From JANRIC01 sp033765345 (GTDB lineage: Bacteria > Bacteroidota > Bacteroidia > Cytophagales > Microscillaceae): a DNA stretch of 64,000 nt. Each line of letters opens with the position of its first letter. The stretch's first letter is position 1. The notes beneath the pieces were generated by a model. The model made no database searches. It was given only the letters and a program-made list of their open reading frames with translations, and had not been told where the DNA came from. Below are positions 18,861 to 28,946 of the stretch, piece after piece. The DNA is taken from positions 1 to 64,000 of the forward strand of contig JANRIC010000111.1 of assembly GCA_033765345.1 (NCBI GenBank), read 5' to 3'. The position numbers and the translations under genes were made by a program.

Positions 18861-21800
18861 CTAAATGATCAATAGTTTACCAGAAAAGGATTGGCCGTTA
18901 TCGAGTGTAATTTTCAAAATATAAATTCCGGAGGGTAAAACGGCTGTATTTAGCTCAATGGTATTATCTCCTTCCTGAGTAGAGATAATTTTATGTTGAA
19001 TTTTATGCCCCATCACATCGCTGAGTATAAAACCTGCATAACCCGTAGCTGCTGTAAATTTCACGGTAGCCACGTCGCCACGGTTCACCGGGTTAGGGAT
19101 CAATTGCAAAGGTATTTCTTTGGATTGATTCACAGCTACACGAATTACATTGCCGATGCGGTATTTATTTTCTTTATTAACAATCTTTAAGCGATAGTAC
19201 AAATAGTTTACTGTCCGAGGGAAAGTTTGATCTACAAAATTGTATTCCGATAGTGTACTTGTATTATTGTATGAATTTACCTCTCCGATTGTTGTAAAAT
19301 CCTTTCCATTAGCACTTCGTTGCACTTCAAAATGACTCAGATTATCTTCCAGCAAGGTCAGCCAATTCAAAAAAACCTGATTTTGAATCATCTTCCCACT
19401 AAAGTCCAGGATTTCAGCCCTTAAATTAGCTCCTGGGCCTATTACTTCGGGTGAGTCGGCCAGTTCGCAACCCCCGCCGCGCAATAAATTTTCAAAGGCA
19501 TTTACGTCAGGGTCTTCGCATTCGCGGAATGAAATATCATCAATGGCAAAGTCATTTCCATTTTTAGTAATAGAGAGATTCTCGACACAAATATTAAACT
19601 CCTCCACGTCTGCCGGTGCCCGATAAATACAACGTATGATCTGCCACTGATCGGGATTTTGCTCTAAAAAGAAAGAAGAACCCAGTACTTTGAGTCGGGC
19701 ATTATTGGGCTCTCCGGCAGCATTACAAGGCATGGCGGCTCCAAAAGCAAAAGAATTGCTGGTTCTTGGTGCAGGTATAGTCATATCGGCACTATTGGGT
19801 GGTTCAGGGATATGCACGGTAGGCACCGAATTGTCCGGGTTAGGAATACTACTATATGTTTTGGTAATACCCGGCAAAAGCAGCGAGTCGCCTGTCTGAG
19901 GAGTCAGTGTCAGCCATTCAGACGAAGGGGGGATTTGACCTGTGGTAGGGTCTGCCATATCACAGATGGTCATGCGCAATTGAGGAACTTCCCCGATCTG
20001 ATCTGCACTTTTTACATTTTGAAACCAGATAGAAAATATATAATAACCTACTTTGCCTACACTGCTAGGACTACGGTCAATGGTTTGGCACCAGATTTTG
20101 CCGGGGTCGTAGAGGTTTTCATCAGGAAACCATCCGTTAATCAGCATAAAATTTGCGTCCTCAGCCGTTGGGATTAGGGCAGGAAGTCCTGGTTGGGGAG
20201 TTCCAAATACCCCAGTAGTGGGGTTAATGACATCTTCCAGGCAGGCTTCGCTACTTGCTCCAGGGCCTGAGACACAATAATTGGGATCTAGATTGGCAAA
20301 AACTCCAGAAGAGGCACTTTCATCTAATCCGCCTCCATAGCCTGAGTACCCGTGGCCATAGCAGAACCAGTTCTTTTTATAATTCCAAGCGGTATGTGTG
20401 ACCGAATAAATTCCCTCAGTACGCATTTCGGTTCTTTTAGCCCATAGATTTGCCTGTGTATTTATCCCTGTTACCTCACCTTGGTCGCTAATATAGCCAT
20501 AGTCTGTGGCAAATCGTGCATAGCTGTTCATAACGGCCTTATCGGTGCCATATAACCTGAATCGCGGGTTGGTATGTATCCAGCCGTCCATATCGGCATA
20601 GTTTGTAGAGGAGGTAGCAGGGGAGCTTGCATCATTGATAGCACCCCAATTTTCAAAAGTACCATCTTTTACTAATTCAGCACCGATTTGGCAAGGAGCG
20701 AAAGGGAAAACCCGAATTCTACCGGGCATATTTTCGGGAGGGTTGCTCCCACTGACGTTCATAATTCTTACATAGTACGTTCTACCGTCCTGAATGGAGA
20801 GTGAAAGTGATTCTGTACCTTCCCAAACACTATTGACACAATCGAGCAGGAATAAGCCCCCGGGGTTGCTGTAATCGGCAATGTTGGCAAAGGCGTTGGC
20901 TGCGCCAGTGCCATTGAAGCTAGACAAAAGCCCGCAGTTGGGTGCGCTTCCATTGGGAACGGTATACACGGCGAGGGCAGCATTTTGTGGGTCACCGTCT
21001 ACAAAATCCTCGTTATCATATTGGATAGTTACTGCGGAGAAACTTTGTGTACTTCCGGCTGGAACTTCAAACTGAAACCATCCCTGAGATTTGACCAACG
21101 GGAAAGAAGTAGTTGGAATACTGGTAGAAGATTCTATGACGCAGGAAGGGTCTTGGATATCTGCACTTGGGACGATGGCCGTACTCCAGTTGGAGGGTAC
21201 TTCAAAGCTTTTCCATTCACCATCTAAATCGCCGATAAAAGCAGGTGTGCTACAGAGCTCCTGGGCAATATCTTTGCCGTAAAAAAGGCATAATCGCCCG
21301 AAGGCTGTTGCTCCGGCGGTTTGATTGATAAAACGAATATAATAGGTTTCGTCCCCGTCGGCAGCCACATTGAAGTTGATTCTTTCAATACCTTCTACTC
21401 CAGGTCCGAAATTATCCACACAAGCTACTAAGGTAAGCGCACCACAAGTTCCTCGGTAAATCGCAAGTGCCACATCGGCAGGTTCTGTGAAAATATCATT
21501 GCTATTTCCTGAATTGTCATATTCTACGGTGATATTATCTGCCGGAAGAGTTCCTGGTACTCCGGTGGAGTCAGGAGTTTGAAATACAGCCCAGACATCA
21601 GACTGGCAGCTAGTTCCGGGGCAATCAGCGGCTCCGCCGGGTAGATTACAGGCGGCATCATAAGTCACATTGATCTGGATGCTACATTGCCCCAGGCTAA
21701 CGGTATCTGCTTGAGCGCAGGTGGTGTAATCTTGCTCGCCGTCAGATAGGCAAAGACTCCCTGACATTCCAGTCACCGAGCTAGCCATGTCCATAATCCT

Positions 21801-24800
21801 GATAAGATATTGCCTTCCAGGGCTAGTCAGGAAGGTAAGGCTTTCGGTTTGGCGGCTAGAGGTTTTGACTTTATCTACACAGGCGTATTCATTACCGATG
21901 TTGCCAGCACCATTGATACCGACGCTACAATCTATGGGTCCTTTATCTAGCAAAGCCGTATATACAACTATGGCAGGGTCGCTGATTTCGCTAACACCGT
22001 CGTGGTTATTTTGATATTGTAAGGTGACTACTTCACCGTTGCCGACCATACTGATCCAAGAATCTCTGGCAGGAACCCTAGGCATGTTCGTTCCGGGAGT
22101 GCCTGTGTTTGTGGTATCAGGGTCGCAGGTAAAGTCAGGGGCAACAAATGTGCTATAATGGCTTGGTAGCATTCCGGGAGCAGTGACATCCCGAAGAGCC
22201 GCTCCGTTGTTGGTAAAATCTGCGGGAACGTCCAGTCTGATATTACAATCTCCTGAGAAAATTCGCTGGATGGTATTGATATCACAGACATCACTTTCTT
22301 CTGTTTCACGAATACAAAGTGCTCCGGTTGCGGTACTTGCATCCAGGCTCATAATTCGGACATAATACTGTAGACCTTCTACGGTATTTGCCCTGAGCTT
22401 CTCGAGTCCATTTAAAGCCGCACTTGTATTGGCACAAGCAATCAAACTTAGGTTTCCACAACTCCCTTTATAAATCGCAATGGCTATGTCTGCACCAGTA
22501 TGTGCGTACTCGATGGTATAATTATTAGAAGTGGCCGTAAAACTAGCCCAGGCATCTCCCAGAATATCTCTAGTGCCATTTGCATCCACACAGGCAGGTT
22601 CCTGTATATCTTCCAATTCATCTAAAGCTGTAGTGATATTAAAGGCACTGCTACACCCTCCATTATTAAAATTATCAGCCGTACTACACAAATCTCTGGG
22701 TTCTACTGGGGGGCGAATACAAAGATTACCTGTGACTCCATTCAAAGTACCTGTGCTGATATTTGCGATGCGGATGTAGTATACCTGATCTGTGGTAGTA
22801 CCGTTTTCAAACAAAGTGAATGATTCCTTCCCTTCTCCGATGTCATCTCGGCAGCCTAACTCCTGGAGAGCAGTTAAAATTGCCAAATTACCAGTAAAAG
22901 CACCAGGTGTAAATTTTAGCATTCGGATAAAATACAAATCGTTTCCGCTAGGATTGATGCTTACTTCGGTCAGGTTTTGGGTTTTGTTACAACCCAGGTC
23001 ATTGGGGCTGACCGCCTCTGTGGGGCTGATGAGTGCCAAGCCCGCACAATTGTTGCCTTTGTATACTTCTAGTTCAATATCTCCAATACTTGCCGAAGTA
23101 AACACAACGGTAAAAGGCACTCCTGCCTGTGCCTGAAAAACTGCCCAGGCATCTCCTTCGGCTGTATCAAAAAGGGGATTACAGGAAGAATCATAATCTC
23201 CCGAAGCAGTAAAGTCGGCTACAATTCCATTGCTAATCGTAATATTTTCAATATAGGTATTGCCTGGAGTCACGTCGGCGGGCAGATTGAGGGCTGTACA
23301 GTTATCTTTTATATAAGGAGTGCTGCTAAAATCAACCGTGTCTACTTTTTCCCCTTTATAAACTACCAAAGCTACATTTTGGGCTTCATCCAGATTATTG
23401 GTGGTATTATCGTATTCAATAATCAGCGTATCGGAAGTCGGCAGCTCAAACCTAGCCCAGGCATCTGCCTGAGAAGTACCGGAGCAGGAAATATTCAATG
23501 GGTCTGCTAGGGGCGCGCCTCCGTGTGCATTAAAACTCGGTTCAACATTCAGGGGGATGGTACAGTCACTGCCGTCGATATCCAGGAGATTGGCTTGAAA
23601 AAAATAGTCGGAGCCCGTTTTGGTCTGTCCATAAAGACAGATCACGCCTTCTACAGAAGCACCATTACTACTGATTACCTTGATGGAGTAGGTTCGCCCT
23701 GCAATGGCATCAAAAGTCAAAGAAGTAAAACTATTGCCTCCATTCACCGCACAGGCTATAGGAGCTACTGTAGTACCGCAGGTGAAATTTTCATATACCA
23801 CTAGATCTGGTAGCCCTCCATTGGTAGACGCATAATCCAAACGTAACGAACTATCTGTGGTGGCGGTGTAGGTGATCCAGGCATCTTTATTGCCTGAAGC
23901 GCAGCCGTTGTCATCAGTAAATACCGAACCAAAACTAGCAAGTACATCGAGAGGGACATTACAATCTCCCAGATTGAGTGCGGGAGCAGTGGCTGCCAGA
24001 CTACAATCATCTCTTTCTCTGACTTCTCGGATACATAGATTAGCAGCCAATGATTCGGTATCTTCCAAGTTCATCAGGCGTAGGTAATATGTGCCGTCTG
24101 AAGGTACTTGAAATAATATTCGTTCTTTACCCGCACCATTGATTGCATCTGCACATCCCAACAGGTTAAGGTTGCCGCAAACACCCTGATATACTGCAAT
24201 TGCTGCATTTTTGTCTTGGCTTAAATAGGTAAGTTGGATAAATTGCCCCAATTGAGCATCAAATTTTACCCAGGCATCCAATTGCACGGTGCCTACTACA
24301 CAAGCGGGAGCAGCCAATCCTTCTTGATTGATGAGTGCGGAAGTAATGTCGATTTCCAAACCACAGGTATTTAGGGTCACTTCCTGAGCGTTGGCGCATA
24401 GATCACTTTGATTCCCGTACCCGTTTTGGAGGCAAATCTTACCGGGGAGAATTTGAGCGGCATCCGTCAGGTTAGAAATTTTGATAAAATAGACCGTATC
24501 CTTTGATGCGTTGATGGTGACTTGTTCTGTACCGGGTCCTACCAAAGAATTTACACATTGCACTAGTGCCCCGCCAGTACAAGAACCTTGATAAATGCTG
24601 ATTGCTGCATCAAGTGTAGTGCTTAGATTGCTGTATTGGATGGTTACAGGGGCAGAGGAAGTTGCTGTAAATCTTGCCCATCCGTTGCGAAGCCCTGTAA
24701 ATATGCTTGCACAGGAATCCGCAGTAGGAGCAATGGTATTGTTGATGTTGAAATCTACATTACAACTACCTATGGTCAGTACTTGTGCGGCAGAGCAAAG

Positions 24801-24884
24801 CGCAGGTGCCTGGGCTTGGACATTAAATGCAAACCGACCAATCAATAAAATGGAAAATAATATAGGAAGTAGCTTATGTCGCAT
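18861..24884 (-). CDS. Giant T9SS-exported repeat protein, paralogue C (2007 aa)
   Basis: This is the first of the three tandem paralogues in transcription order and the most diverged. It has a signal peptide (to NVQAQ near residue 24), PPC/CUB-like repeats each with a DAW (or DVW).F strand and a YY(I/V)R(I/F)...G.LC ending, the nested repeat (about 528-675), a carbohydrate-binding-like region (about 1405-1781; AELVKDGTFENW to FAIDDISFREC), a LDFSGKM...LNWLTL beta domain, and a T9SS tail (about 1930-2007, LIPNPVNRGD to SGKLLII). It lacks the jelly-roll insertion and an adjacent loop insertion found in A and B. That accounts for most of the 350-residue length difference and suggests C keeps the simpler ancestral layout. 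Function is unknown. Confidence 0.85.
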   Translation of the reverse strand: MRHKLLPILFSILLIGRFAFNVQAQAPALCSAAQVLTIGSCNVDFNINNTIAPTADSCASIFTGLRNGWARFTATSSAPVTIQYSNLSTTLDAAISIYQGSCTGGALVQCVNSLVGPGTEQVTINASKDTVYFIKISNLTDAAQILPGKICLQNGYGNQSDLCANAQEVTLNTCGLEIDITSALINQEGLAAPACVVGTVQLDAWVKFDAQLGQFIQLTYLSQDKNAAIAVYQGVCGNLNLLGCADAINGAGKERILFQVPSDGTYYLRLMNLEDTESLAANLCIREVRERDDCSLAATAPALNLGDCNVPLDVLASFGSVFTDDNGCASGNKDAWITYTATTDSSLRLDYASTNGGLPDLVVYENFTCGTTVAPIACAVNGGNSFTSLTFDAIAGRTYSIKVISSNGASVEGVICLYGQTKTGSDYFFQANLLDIDGSDCTIPLNVEPSFNAHGGAPLADPLNISCSGTSQADAWARFELPTSDTLIIEYDNTTNNLDEAQNVALVVYKGEKVDTVDFSSTPYIKDNCTALNLPADVTPGNTYIENITISNGIVADFTASGDYDSSCNPLFDTAEGDAWAVFQAQAGVPFTVVFTSASIGDIELEVYKGNNCAGLALISPTEAVSPNDLGCNKTQNLTEVSINPSGNDLYFIRMLKFTPGAFTGNLAILTALQELGCRDDIGEGKESFTLFENGTTTDQVYYIRIANISTGTLNGVTGNLCIRPPVEPRDLCSTADNFNNGGCSSAFNITTALDELEDIQEPACVDANGTRDILGDAWASFTATSNNYTIEYAHTGADIAIAIYKGSCGNLSLIACANTSAALNGLEKLRANTVEGLQYYVRIMSLDASTATGALCIRETEESDVCDINTIQRIFSGDCNIRLDVPADFTNNGAALRDVTAPGMLPSHYSTFVAPDFTCDPDTTNTGTPGTNMPRVPARDSWISMVGNGEVVTLQYQNNHDGVSEISDPAIVVYTALLDKGPIDCSVGINGAGNIGNEYACVDKVKTSSRQTESLTFLTSPGRQYLIRIMDMASSVTGMSGSLCLSDGEQDYTTCAQADTVSLGQCSIQINVTYDAACNLPGGAADCPGTSCQSDVWAVFQTPDSTGVPGTLPADNITVEYDNSGNSNDIFTEPADVALAIYRGTCGALTLVACVDNFGPGVEGIERINFNVAADGDETYYIRFINQTAGATAFGRLCLFYGKDIAQELCSTPAFIGDLDGEWKSFEVPSNWSTAIVPSADIQDPSCVIESSTSIPTTSFPLVKSQGWFQFEVPAGSTQSFSAVTIQYDNEDFVDGDPQNAALAVYTVPNGSAPNCGLLSSFNGTGAANAFANIADYSNPGGLFLLDCVNSVWEGTESLSLSIQDGRTYYVRIMNVSGSNPPENMPGRIRVFPFAPCQIGAELVKDGTFENWGAINDASSPATSSTNYADMDGWIHTNPRFRLYGTDKAVMNSYARFATDYGYISDQGEVTGINTQANLWAKRTEMRTEGIYSVTHTAWNYKKNWFCYGHGYSGYGGGLDESASSGVFANLDPNYCVSGPGASSEACLEDVINPTTGVFGTPQPGLPALIPTAEDANFMLINGWFPDENLYDPGKIWCQTIDRSPSSVGKVGYYIFSIWFQNVKSADQIGEVPQLRMTICDMADPTTGQIPPSSEWLTLTPQTGDSLLLPGITKTYSSIPNPDNSVPTVHIPEPPNSADMTIPAPRTSNSFAFGAAMPCNAAGEPNNARLKVLGSSFFLEQNPDQWQIIRCIYRAPADVEEFNICVENLSITKNGNDFAIDDISFRECEDPDVNAFENLLRGGGCELADSPEVIGPGANLRAEILDFSGKMIQNQVFLNWLTLLEDNLSHFEVQRSANGKDFTTIGEVNSYNNTSTLSEYNFVDQTFPRTVNYLYYRLKIVNKENKYRIGNVIRVAVNQSKEIPLQLIPNPVNRGDVATVKFTAATGYAGFILSDVMGHKIQHKIISTQEGDNTIELNTAVLPSGIYILKITLDNGQSFSGKLLII

Positions 24885-25197
24885 GTTGAAGTCTTATTGT
24901 TCTACAATTATGATCATTATGGAAAATGTTTTGTGTTGTGACCTCACAAAATTAAACCAAATTGTGGTTTTATAATAAGAACGAGCTTTGGGAATTTTTA
25001 TTAATGCATACATACATTACATACGCAAAAAAATTTAAATTGGGTGCTTTCGCGAGGTTTGGTTTTCAGTTTTGAGGATATACCTGGTATGGTAAGTTTG
25101 TGGATATTTTGGCAGTATTTGTACTTTTCGCTAAAAATTAATGGAATCAAGGCTTGATAAAGCTTAAGATAAAGTCCTCATAAAAAAAACCGGATGA
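24885..25197. other. Upstream region of paralogue C
   Basis: No gene is seen. TAATTTTG on the minus strand (24947-24954) is a candidate -7 element for the 18861-24884 gene, without a clear -33 TTG at the right distance. Confidence 0.4.
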
Positions 25198-25380
25198 TTA
25201 TTTTTTATTGGCTTTATCGGCAAATTTATTCCAGCGTTTTTGCATTTCTCCCAGGAGGTAGAATTTTTCATCAGAGCTAAGTTCCTCTTCGGCATACACT
25301 AATTTATTGAATTTGACTTGAAAAGAGTGTTCTTGTGCTTTGGCAATACTATCCATGATAGTCAGATAAAATTCAAACAT
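25198..25380 (-). CDS. Small hypothetical protein (60 aa)
   Basis: This is a short acidic/basic helical peptide with no signal peptide or TM segment and no family I recognise. It contains AQEHSFQVKFNKLVYAEEEL, then an LGEMQKRWNKFADKANKK tail. It has an ATG start and plausible amino-acid composition, and lies alone between two larger minus-strand genes. The call rests only on composition and position. Confidence 0.4.
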   Translation of the reverse strand: MFEFYLTIMDSIAKAQEHSFQVKFNKLVYAEEELSSDEKFYLLGEMQKRWNKFADKANKK

Positions 25381-25480
25381 AAGTAAGATGTATTAAGATG
25401 AAAGATGAATATATTAGCTATATTATTGTTCAATATAAGTATTTTAAATATTTAAAACCAGGAATTGTTTAAGAATATTC

Positions 25481-27955
25481 TTAACGAAAAGAAAATGAGG
25501 TGGTAATTTTAAAAAAGGCATTATCTCTGAATTTATCCCTGGCATAAGCTCCATAACGAAAATAAACACCTGCTCCCAAACCCATGTAAGCCACATTGAG
25601 ATATTTGAATCTTAGTATATGATTGATTAACAATCCACTTTCATAATATACACGATCCAAGGTATTAAAATCAATTCCTTGATGTGATTCTGGATGACTG
25701 AGGTTTCCCCAGCCTATGTTTTGTGCCAGTGAAAGCTCCGGCTTGAATATTTTAGATTTTGATTTATAAAGCAATTGTCCAAAATGATGGATATAAAACA
25801 GATAGACATACCTATCCGACAAAAATTCATAAAGCTCCATGGTTTGAAAATAGTGATCTACTGTCAGGGGTACTTGGCGTGTCAGACCTCTGCCCTGATA
25901 GAGTATAGAGTAGGGCACATCCCCTTTAATCATTCCAGCTTCGAGCTGAAATTCGGAAGCTCCTAGGCTTCTAAGCAACAGATTATACTGTATTTTCCCT
26001 TCTAGCTTATGATAATCATATTTGCCACCCAAAAATTCTCCTCCTCTGATATAATTAAAGCTAATGATTGGTGAAGCGGATCTGACGAACAATTTGCGTT
26101 TATTCAGCCCAATATACTCTTGCCCTCTGGCATAATAGACTTGTAGGCTAAACTCCGAAAAACGAAAGCGATTGAGTAGTTCATCTTGTGGTAATGCTTG
26201 AAAATGATAATCATATAAAGGACTCATTTCTTGTGTATTCAGTCCGATTTGCATCTGAAAATCACGCATTGGTCGCCAGAAGGCGTAGATATCCGCCCGC
26301 TTGAATTTGTCCATCCTTTCTGTAAGAAAATACCTAAAGGCTTGGTTTCCAAATAAGGGTTGGTTTTCCAAAAAATATACATTGGCAGGCTCTAGCACAT
26401 CATCTTTATATTTTAATCCAATCCGAATATCAAAACGATCTTCCAGGGCAACCTCTCCTGAAAATCCATATTTAAACCGTCCGTCTTTGGTTCCATAAGC
26501 AGTATATGCTCCCAAAGTATAACGCTCGCTCCATCGATAGTTTGTAAAAAATGCAGCCCCCAGTCTTAGCCCTTCAAAACGATTGACTTTGAGTATATTG
26601 GTTAAGTCCAAGTCGAACTTCCCAATAGGGTAACGCCCATAAGAAAATGCTTCAGAGATCTTTACAATTTTATCCATTTTCATCCTAATCCCCAGGCTAT
26701 CCAAATAGGTATAGGTTTTCATGTCTTTGGGTTCAAGCGGATTGACCCTATATTTCTGCCAGTATTCAGCAGGGCGATTTGCCAACTGGGTATCAATATC
26801 GAGGGTCACTTCATCAAATTCTTTTTTCCTAAGCTCCGGGTGTATTTGAATATCCTTGAGGTAAGTACGGGTGAAGCCTTTGAGTTTGCGATCTGACACA
26901 CGGATTTCGTTAAAAACAATATCTGCTTGAAATTGTACCGGAAACCAATAATAATCGTCCAATTTTTCATAACGTTGCTCTATTTTAAACCCAACCATAG
27001 CTTCGGGATCATTGGAATAAGCCACCACATTTTGAATGGCATACTGATTTGTATTGATATAGAGCATTCCCGCTAGTGCGTCGAAGTTTTTGTCGGGATA
27101 AGGCTCAAAAGAAATGATGAACACGGTATCGCTTCCATAATAAGTAGTATCTTCTATGGCAAAAAAATATTTTTCGGTACTCCCTGGGCTCACCGGGTTC
27201 AGATAGTTAATATTCATCAAGGAGATAAAATCCTTATAAAACGAAAAAGGTTGAAAATCGGTAGCTACTGCTATAAAACCCGGATTTTTAAGCCCTCCGA
27301 TGCGATTGGCCAATACGGTCTCTTTGTTAAAATCAGGGGCGATGTACTTTCGCTCAGTAATTGATTCGGCAATAAAAAGATGATGGGTCTTTAGGTGATT
27401 GAGTAAATTAATTTCCGAAGAATCTACGGTTTGCGCAATAATTTGCGCCGTATCCTTTGTGGCACTTTTTTCTTCAATAGTCACCAAAAATTTATGATAA
27501 GCATTGTATTGAAAAGAAGCTATTTTTTCAGGGTCATTCTTTTTTCTGTTTTTTACAGCTTCGCGAATGATCCGATTGGCAGGGTTTTCACCTGACTCTA
27601 CCACTACCTCGGCAAGTTCGGAGGGTTTTTCCACGAGGCGAATAGTCTGAAAGCGTTGGAAAGGCTGTAGGTCTTCTGGTGTATTGATCGGGTAATCAAA
27701 AGTTTGATAACCTATATAGCTAAAACTTATTTTTTTGATTTGGTTTGAGGGAACCGTAAGCCGATACTCACCGTCAATATCCGTAGTGGTACCATAGGCT
27801 CCCCCATTGATGATGATATTGGCAAAAATTAATGGATTTCCTGATTTGGCATCAATTACTTTTCCCTGGATGACGATGCTTTGGGCAAAAGCCAACTGCC
27901 CCCAAGCCAACAAGCAGACCAGATATACCAGCCCGGCAATTTTCCTTAAACTCAT
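25481..27955 (-). CDS. DUF5686 and carboxypeptidase-like regulatory domain outer-membrane protein
   Basis: This 824-aa protein has a signal peptide (ending AFAQ near residue 25). A CarboxypepD_reg-like beta sandwich follows (about 27-115: IVIQGKVIDAKSGNPLIFAN, TTDIDGEYRL, SFSYIGYQT). Then comes the DUF5686 region, beginning near ENPANRIIREAVKNRKKNDP and ending in a long series of beta strands with aromatic ends, ITTSFSFR, typical of an outer-membrane barrel. Proteins of this type are common in Bacteroidota and look like TonB-independent barrel proteins, but their substrate is unknown. Length and layout fit the family and it appears intact. Confidence 0.8.
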   Translation of the reverse strand: MSLRKIAGLVYLVCLLAWGQLAFAQSIVIQGKVIDAKSGNPLIFANIIINGGAYGTTTDIDGEYRLTVPSNQIKKISFSYIGYQTFDYPINTPEDLQPFQRFQTIRLVEKPSELAEVVVESGENPANRIIREAVKNRKKNDPEKIASFQYNAYHKFLVTIEEKSATKDTAQIIAQTVDSSEINLLNHLKTHHLFIAESITERKYIAPDFNKETVLANRIGGLKNPGFIAVATDFQPFSFYKDFISLMNINYLNPVSPGSTEKYFFAIEDTTYYGSDTVFIISFEPYPDKNFDALAGMLYINTNQYAIQNVVAYSNDPEAMVGFKIEQRYEKLDDYYWFPVQFQADIVFNEIRVSDRKLKGFTRTYLKDIQIHPELRKKEFDEVTLDIDTQLANRPAEYWQKYRVNPLEPKDMKTYTYLDSLGIRMKMDKIVKISEAFSYGRYPIGKFDLDLTNILKVNRFEGLRLGAAFFTNYRWSERYTLGAYTAYGTKDGRFKYGFSGEVALEDRFDIRIGLKYKDDVLEPANVYFLENQPLFGNQAFRYFLTERMDKFKRADIYAFWRPMRDFQMQIGLNTQEMSPLYDYHFQALPQDELLNRFRFSEFSLQVYYARGQEYIGLNKRKLFVRSASPIISFNYIRGGEFLGGKYDYHKLEGKIQYNLLLRSLGASEFQLEAGMIKGDVPYSILYQGRGLTRQVPLTVDHYFQTMELYEFLSDRYVYLFYIHHFGQLLYKSKSKIFKPELSLAQNIGWGNLSHPESHQGIDFNTLDRVYYESGLLINHILRFKYLNVAYMGLGAGVYFRYGAYARDKFRDNAFFKITTSFSFR

Positions 27956-28340
27956 ATAAAATGCCTATTGGATTTAATTCAATTGCAAAGTTATCAATTT
28001 TAAAGCAGGATTTACATGATTTTGAGATTAATCTGAAGTGAAGTCTAATAGATAAACCCACAAAAAATCCCGGCAATATACCGGGATCATCTTTTTAGTC
28101 TGAGCCACGTAAATGTCCGGCTAATCAGTATTGCCCTTTGGGTTTTGGGAAAGATTTTTGTTCCGAATTGACTCTTACGTCAAAGCAAAAACCCAATAAC
28201 TAATACCCAAAACTCAATCGTCTGAAGGCTATGATACGCCATAGACCAAGGGAAAAGCCAAAAATTTTCCAAATCTTAGAGATTTAGAAAAGTTAAGGTT
28301 TTCTAAATTTTTCGTATCTTTAAACAAAAAAAAACATAAT
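27956..28340. other. Intergenic region with CCGGGAT hairpin
   Basis: No gene is seen. ATCCCGG/CCGGGAT around a 7-base loop (28067-28087), followed by CATCTTTTT, is a terminator-like hairpin. TATCTTTA just before 28341 is a weak -7-like match for the next gene. The string GCAAAAACCCAA at 28185-28196 recurs at 29619-29630, on the far side of the next two genes. Confidence 0.45.
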
Positions 28341-28946
28341 ATGGAAAACTCAATAGACTATCAGGAAGCCATTAAGCAGGAGTTGCAATACATTCCACAA
28401 GCGTATCTGGCCTCTCTTTATCAAATCATTGCTTTGATGGCACAGCCTTTTAAGCATGGGGAGGGGGAAGCTACTGAAAAACTAAGCAAAGGGATTTTGC
28501 AGGTGTATGCCGACAAATTCAGAAAAGGTTTTAGTCTGATGATGAGGCAAGAGCTTGGGCTGGACTTTTCTTTTCAGATTCAAGAACAGTTTACGATTCT
28601 CAAACTTACATTTCCTCTATTGGAGGCACAAAATGATGAAATCATTCCCGAAGAGTTTGACCTGGATCAAATTTGCAAGACAAAACAAGTAGAAATTATT
28701 TATTCAGAGGAGCAACAAAAATATGTACTTCACAATTTGCAAGAAGCCGAATCCGAAATTCAAGATAAACACTCCGAAAAAATGCTCATTTTTGATACCC
28801 TCACAGGCATATACCTGATAGAAACTTCCCAAATAGACAACTGGCAAGCTGAAAATGCAAGTAATGATGCCCGTAATTTGGCAGCTTTGATGTTGCTCGC
28901 CTTAGATAAGCGTCAAAAAATACACCAAACCGATTACTCGCTATGA
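28341..28946 (+). CDS. Unknown 201-aa protein, first gene of a two-gene module
   Basis: I do not recognise the family. It is an acidic, soluble protein with an amphipathic N-terminal half (EAIKQELQYIPQAYLASLYQ, then FRKGFSLMMRQELGLDFSF) and a C-terminal ARNLAALMLLALDKRQK helix. There is no signal peptide or TM segment. Its stop overlaps the next gene's ATG by four bases (ATGA), indicating translational coupling with the nuclease-like gene downstream. A regulatory or neutralising partner role is possible from that context alone. Confidence 0.7.
   Translation: MENSIDYQEAIKQELQYIPQAYLASLYQIIALMAQPFKHGEGEATEKLSKGILQVYADKFRKGFSLMMRQELGLDFSFQIQEQFTILKLTFPLLEAQNDEIIPEEFDLDQICKTKQVEIIYSEEQQKYVLHNLQEAESEIQDKHSEKMLIFDTLTGIYLIETSQIDNWQAENASNDARNLAALMLLALDKRQKIHQTDYSL

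Noticed and set aside
3736..24884. Phase-variable inversion or recombination system among the three giants
   Set aside because: No inverted repeats flanking promoters and no recombinase gene are seen in the window; all three have their own complete 5' and 3' ends.
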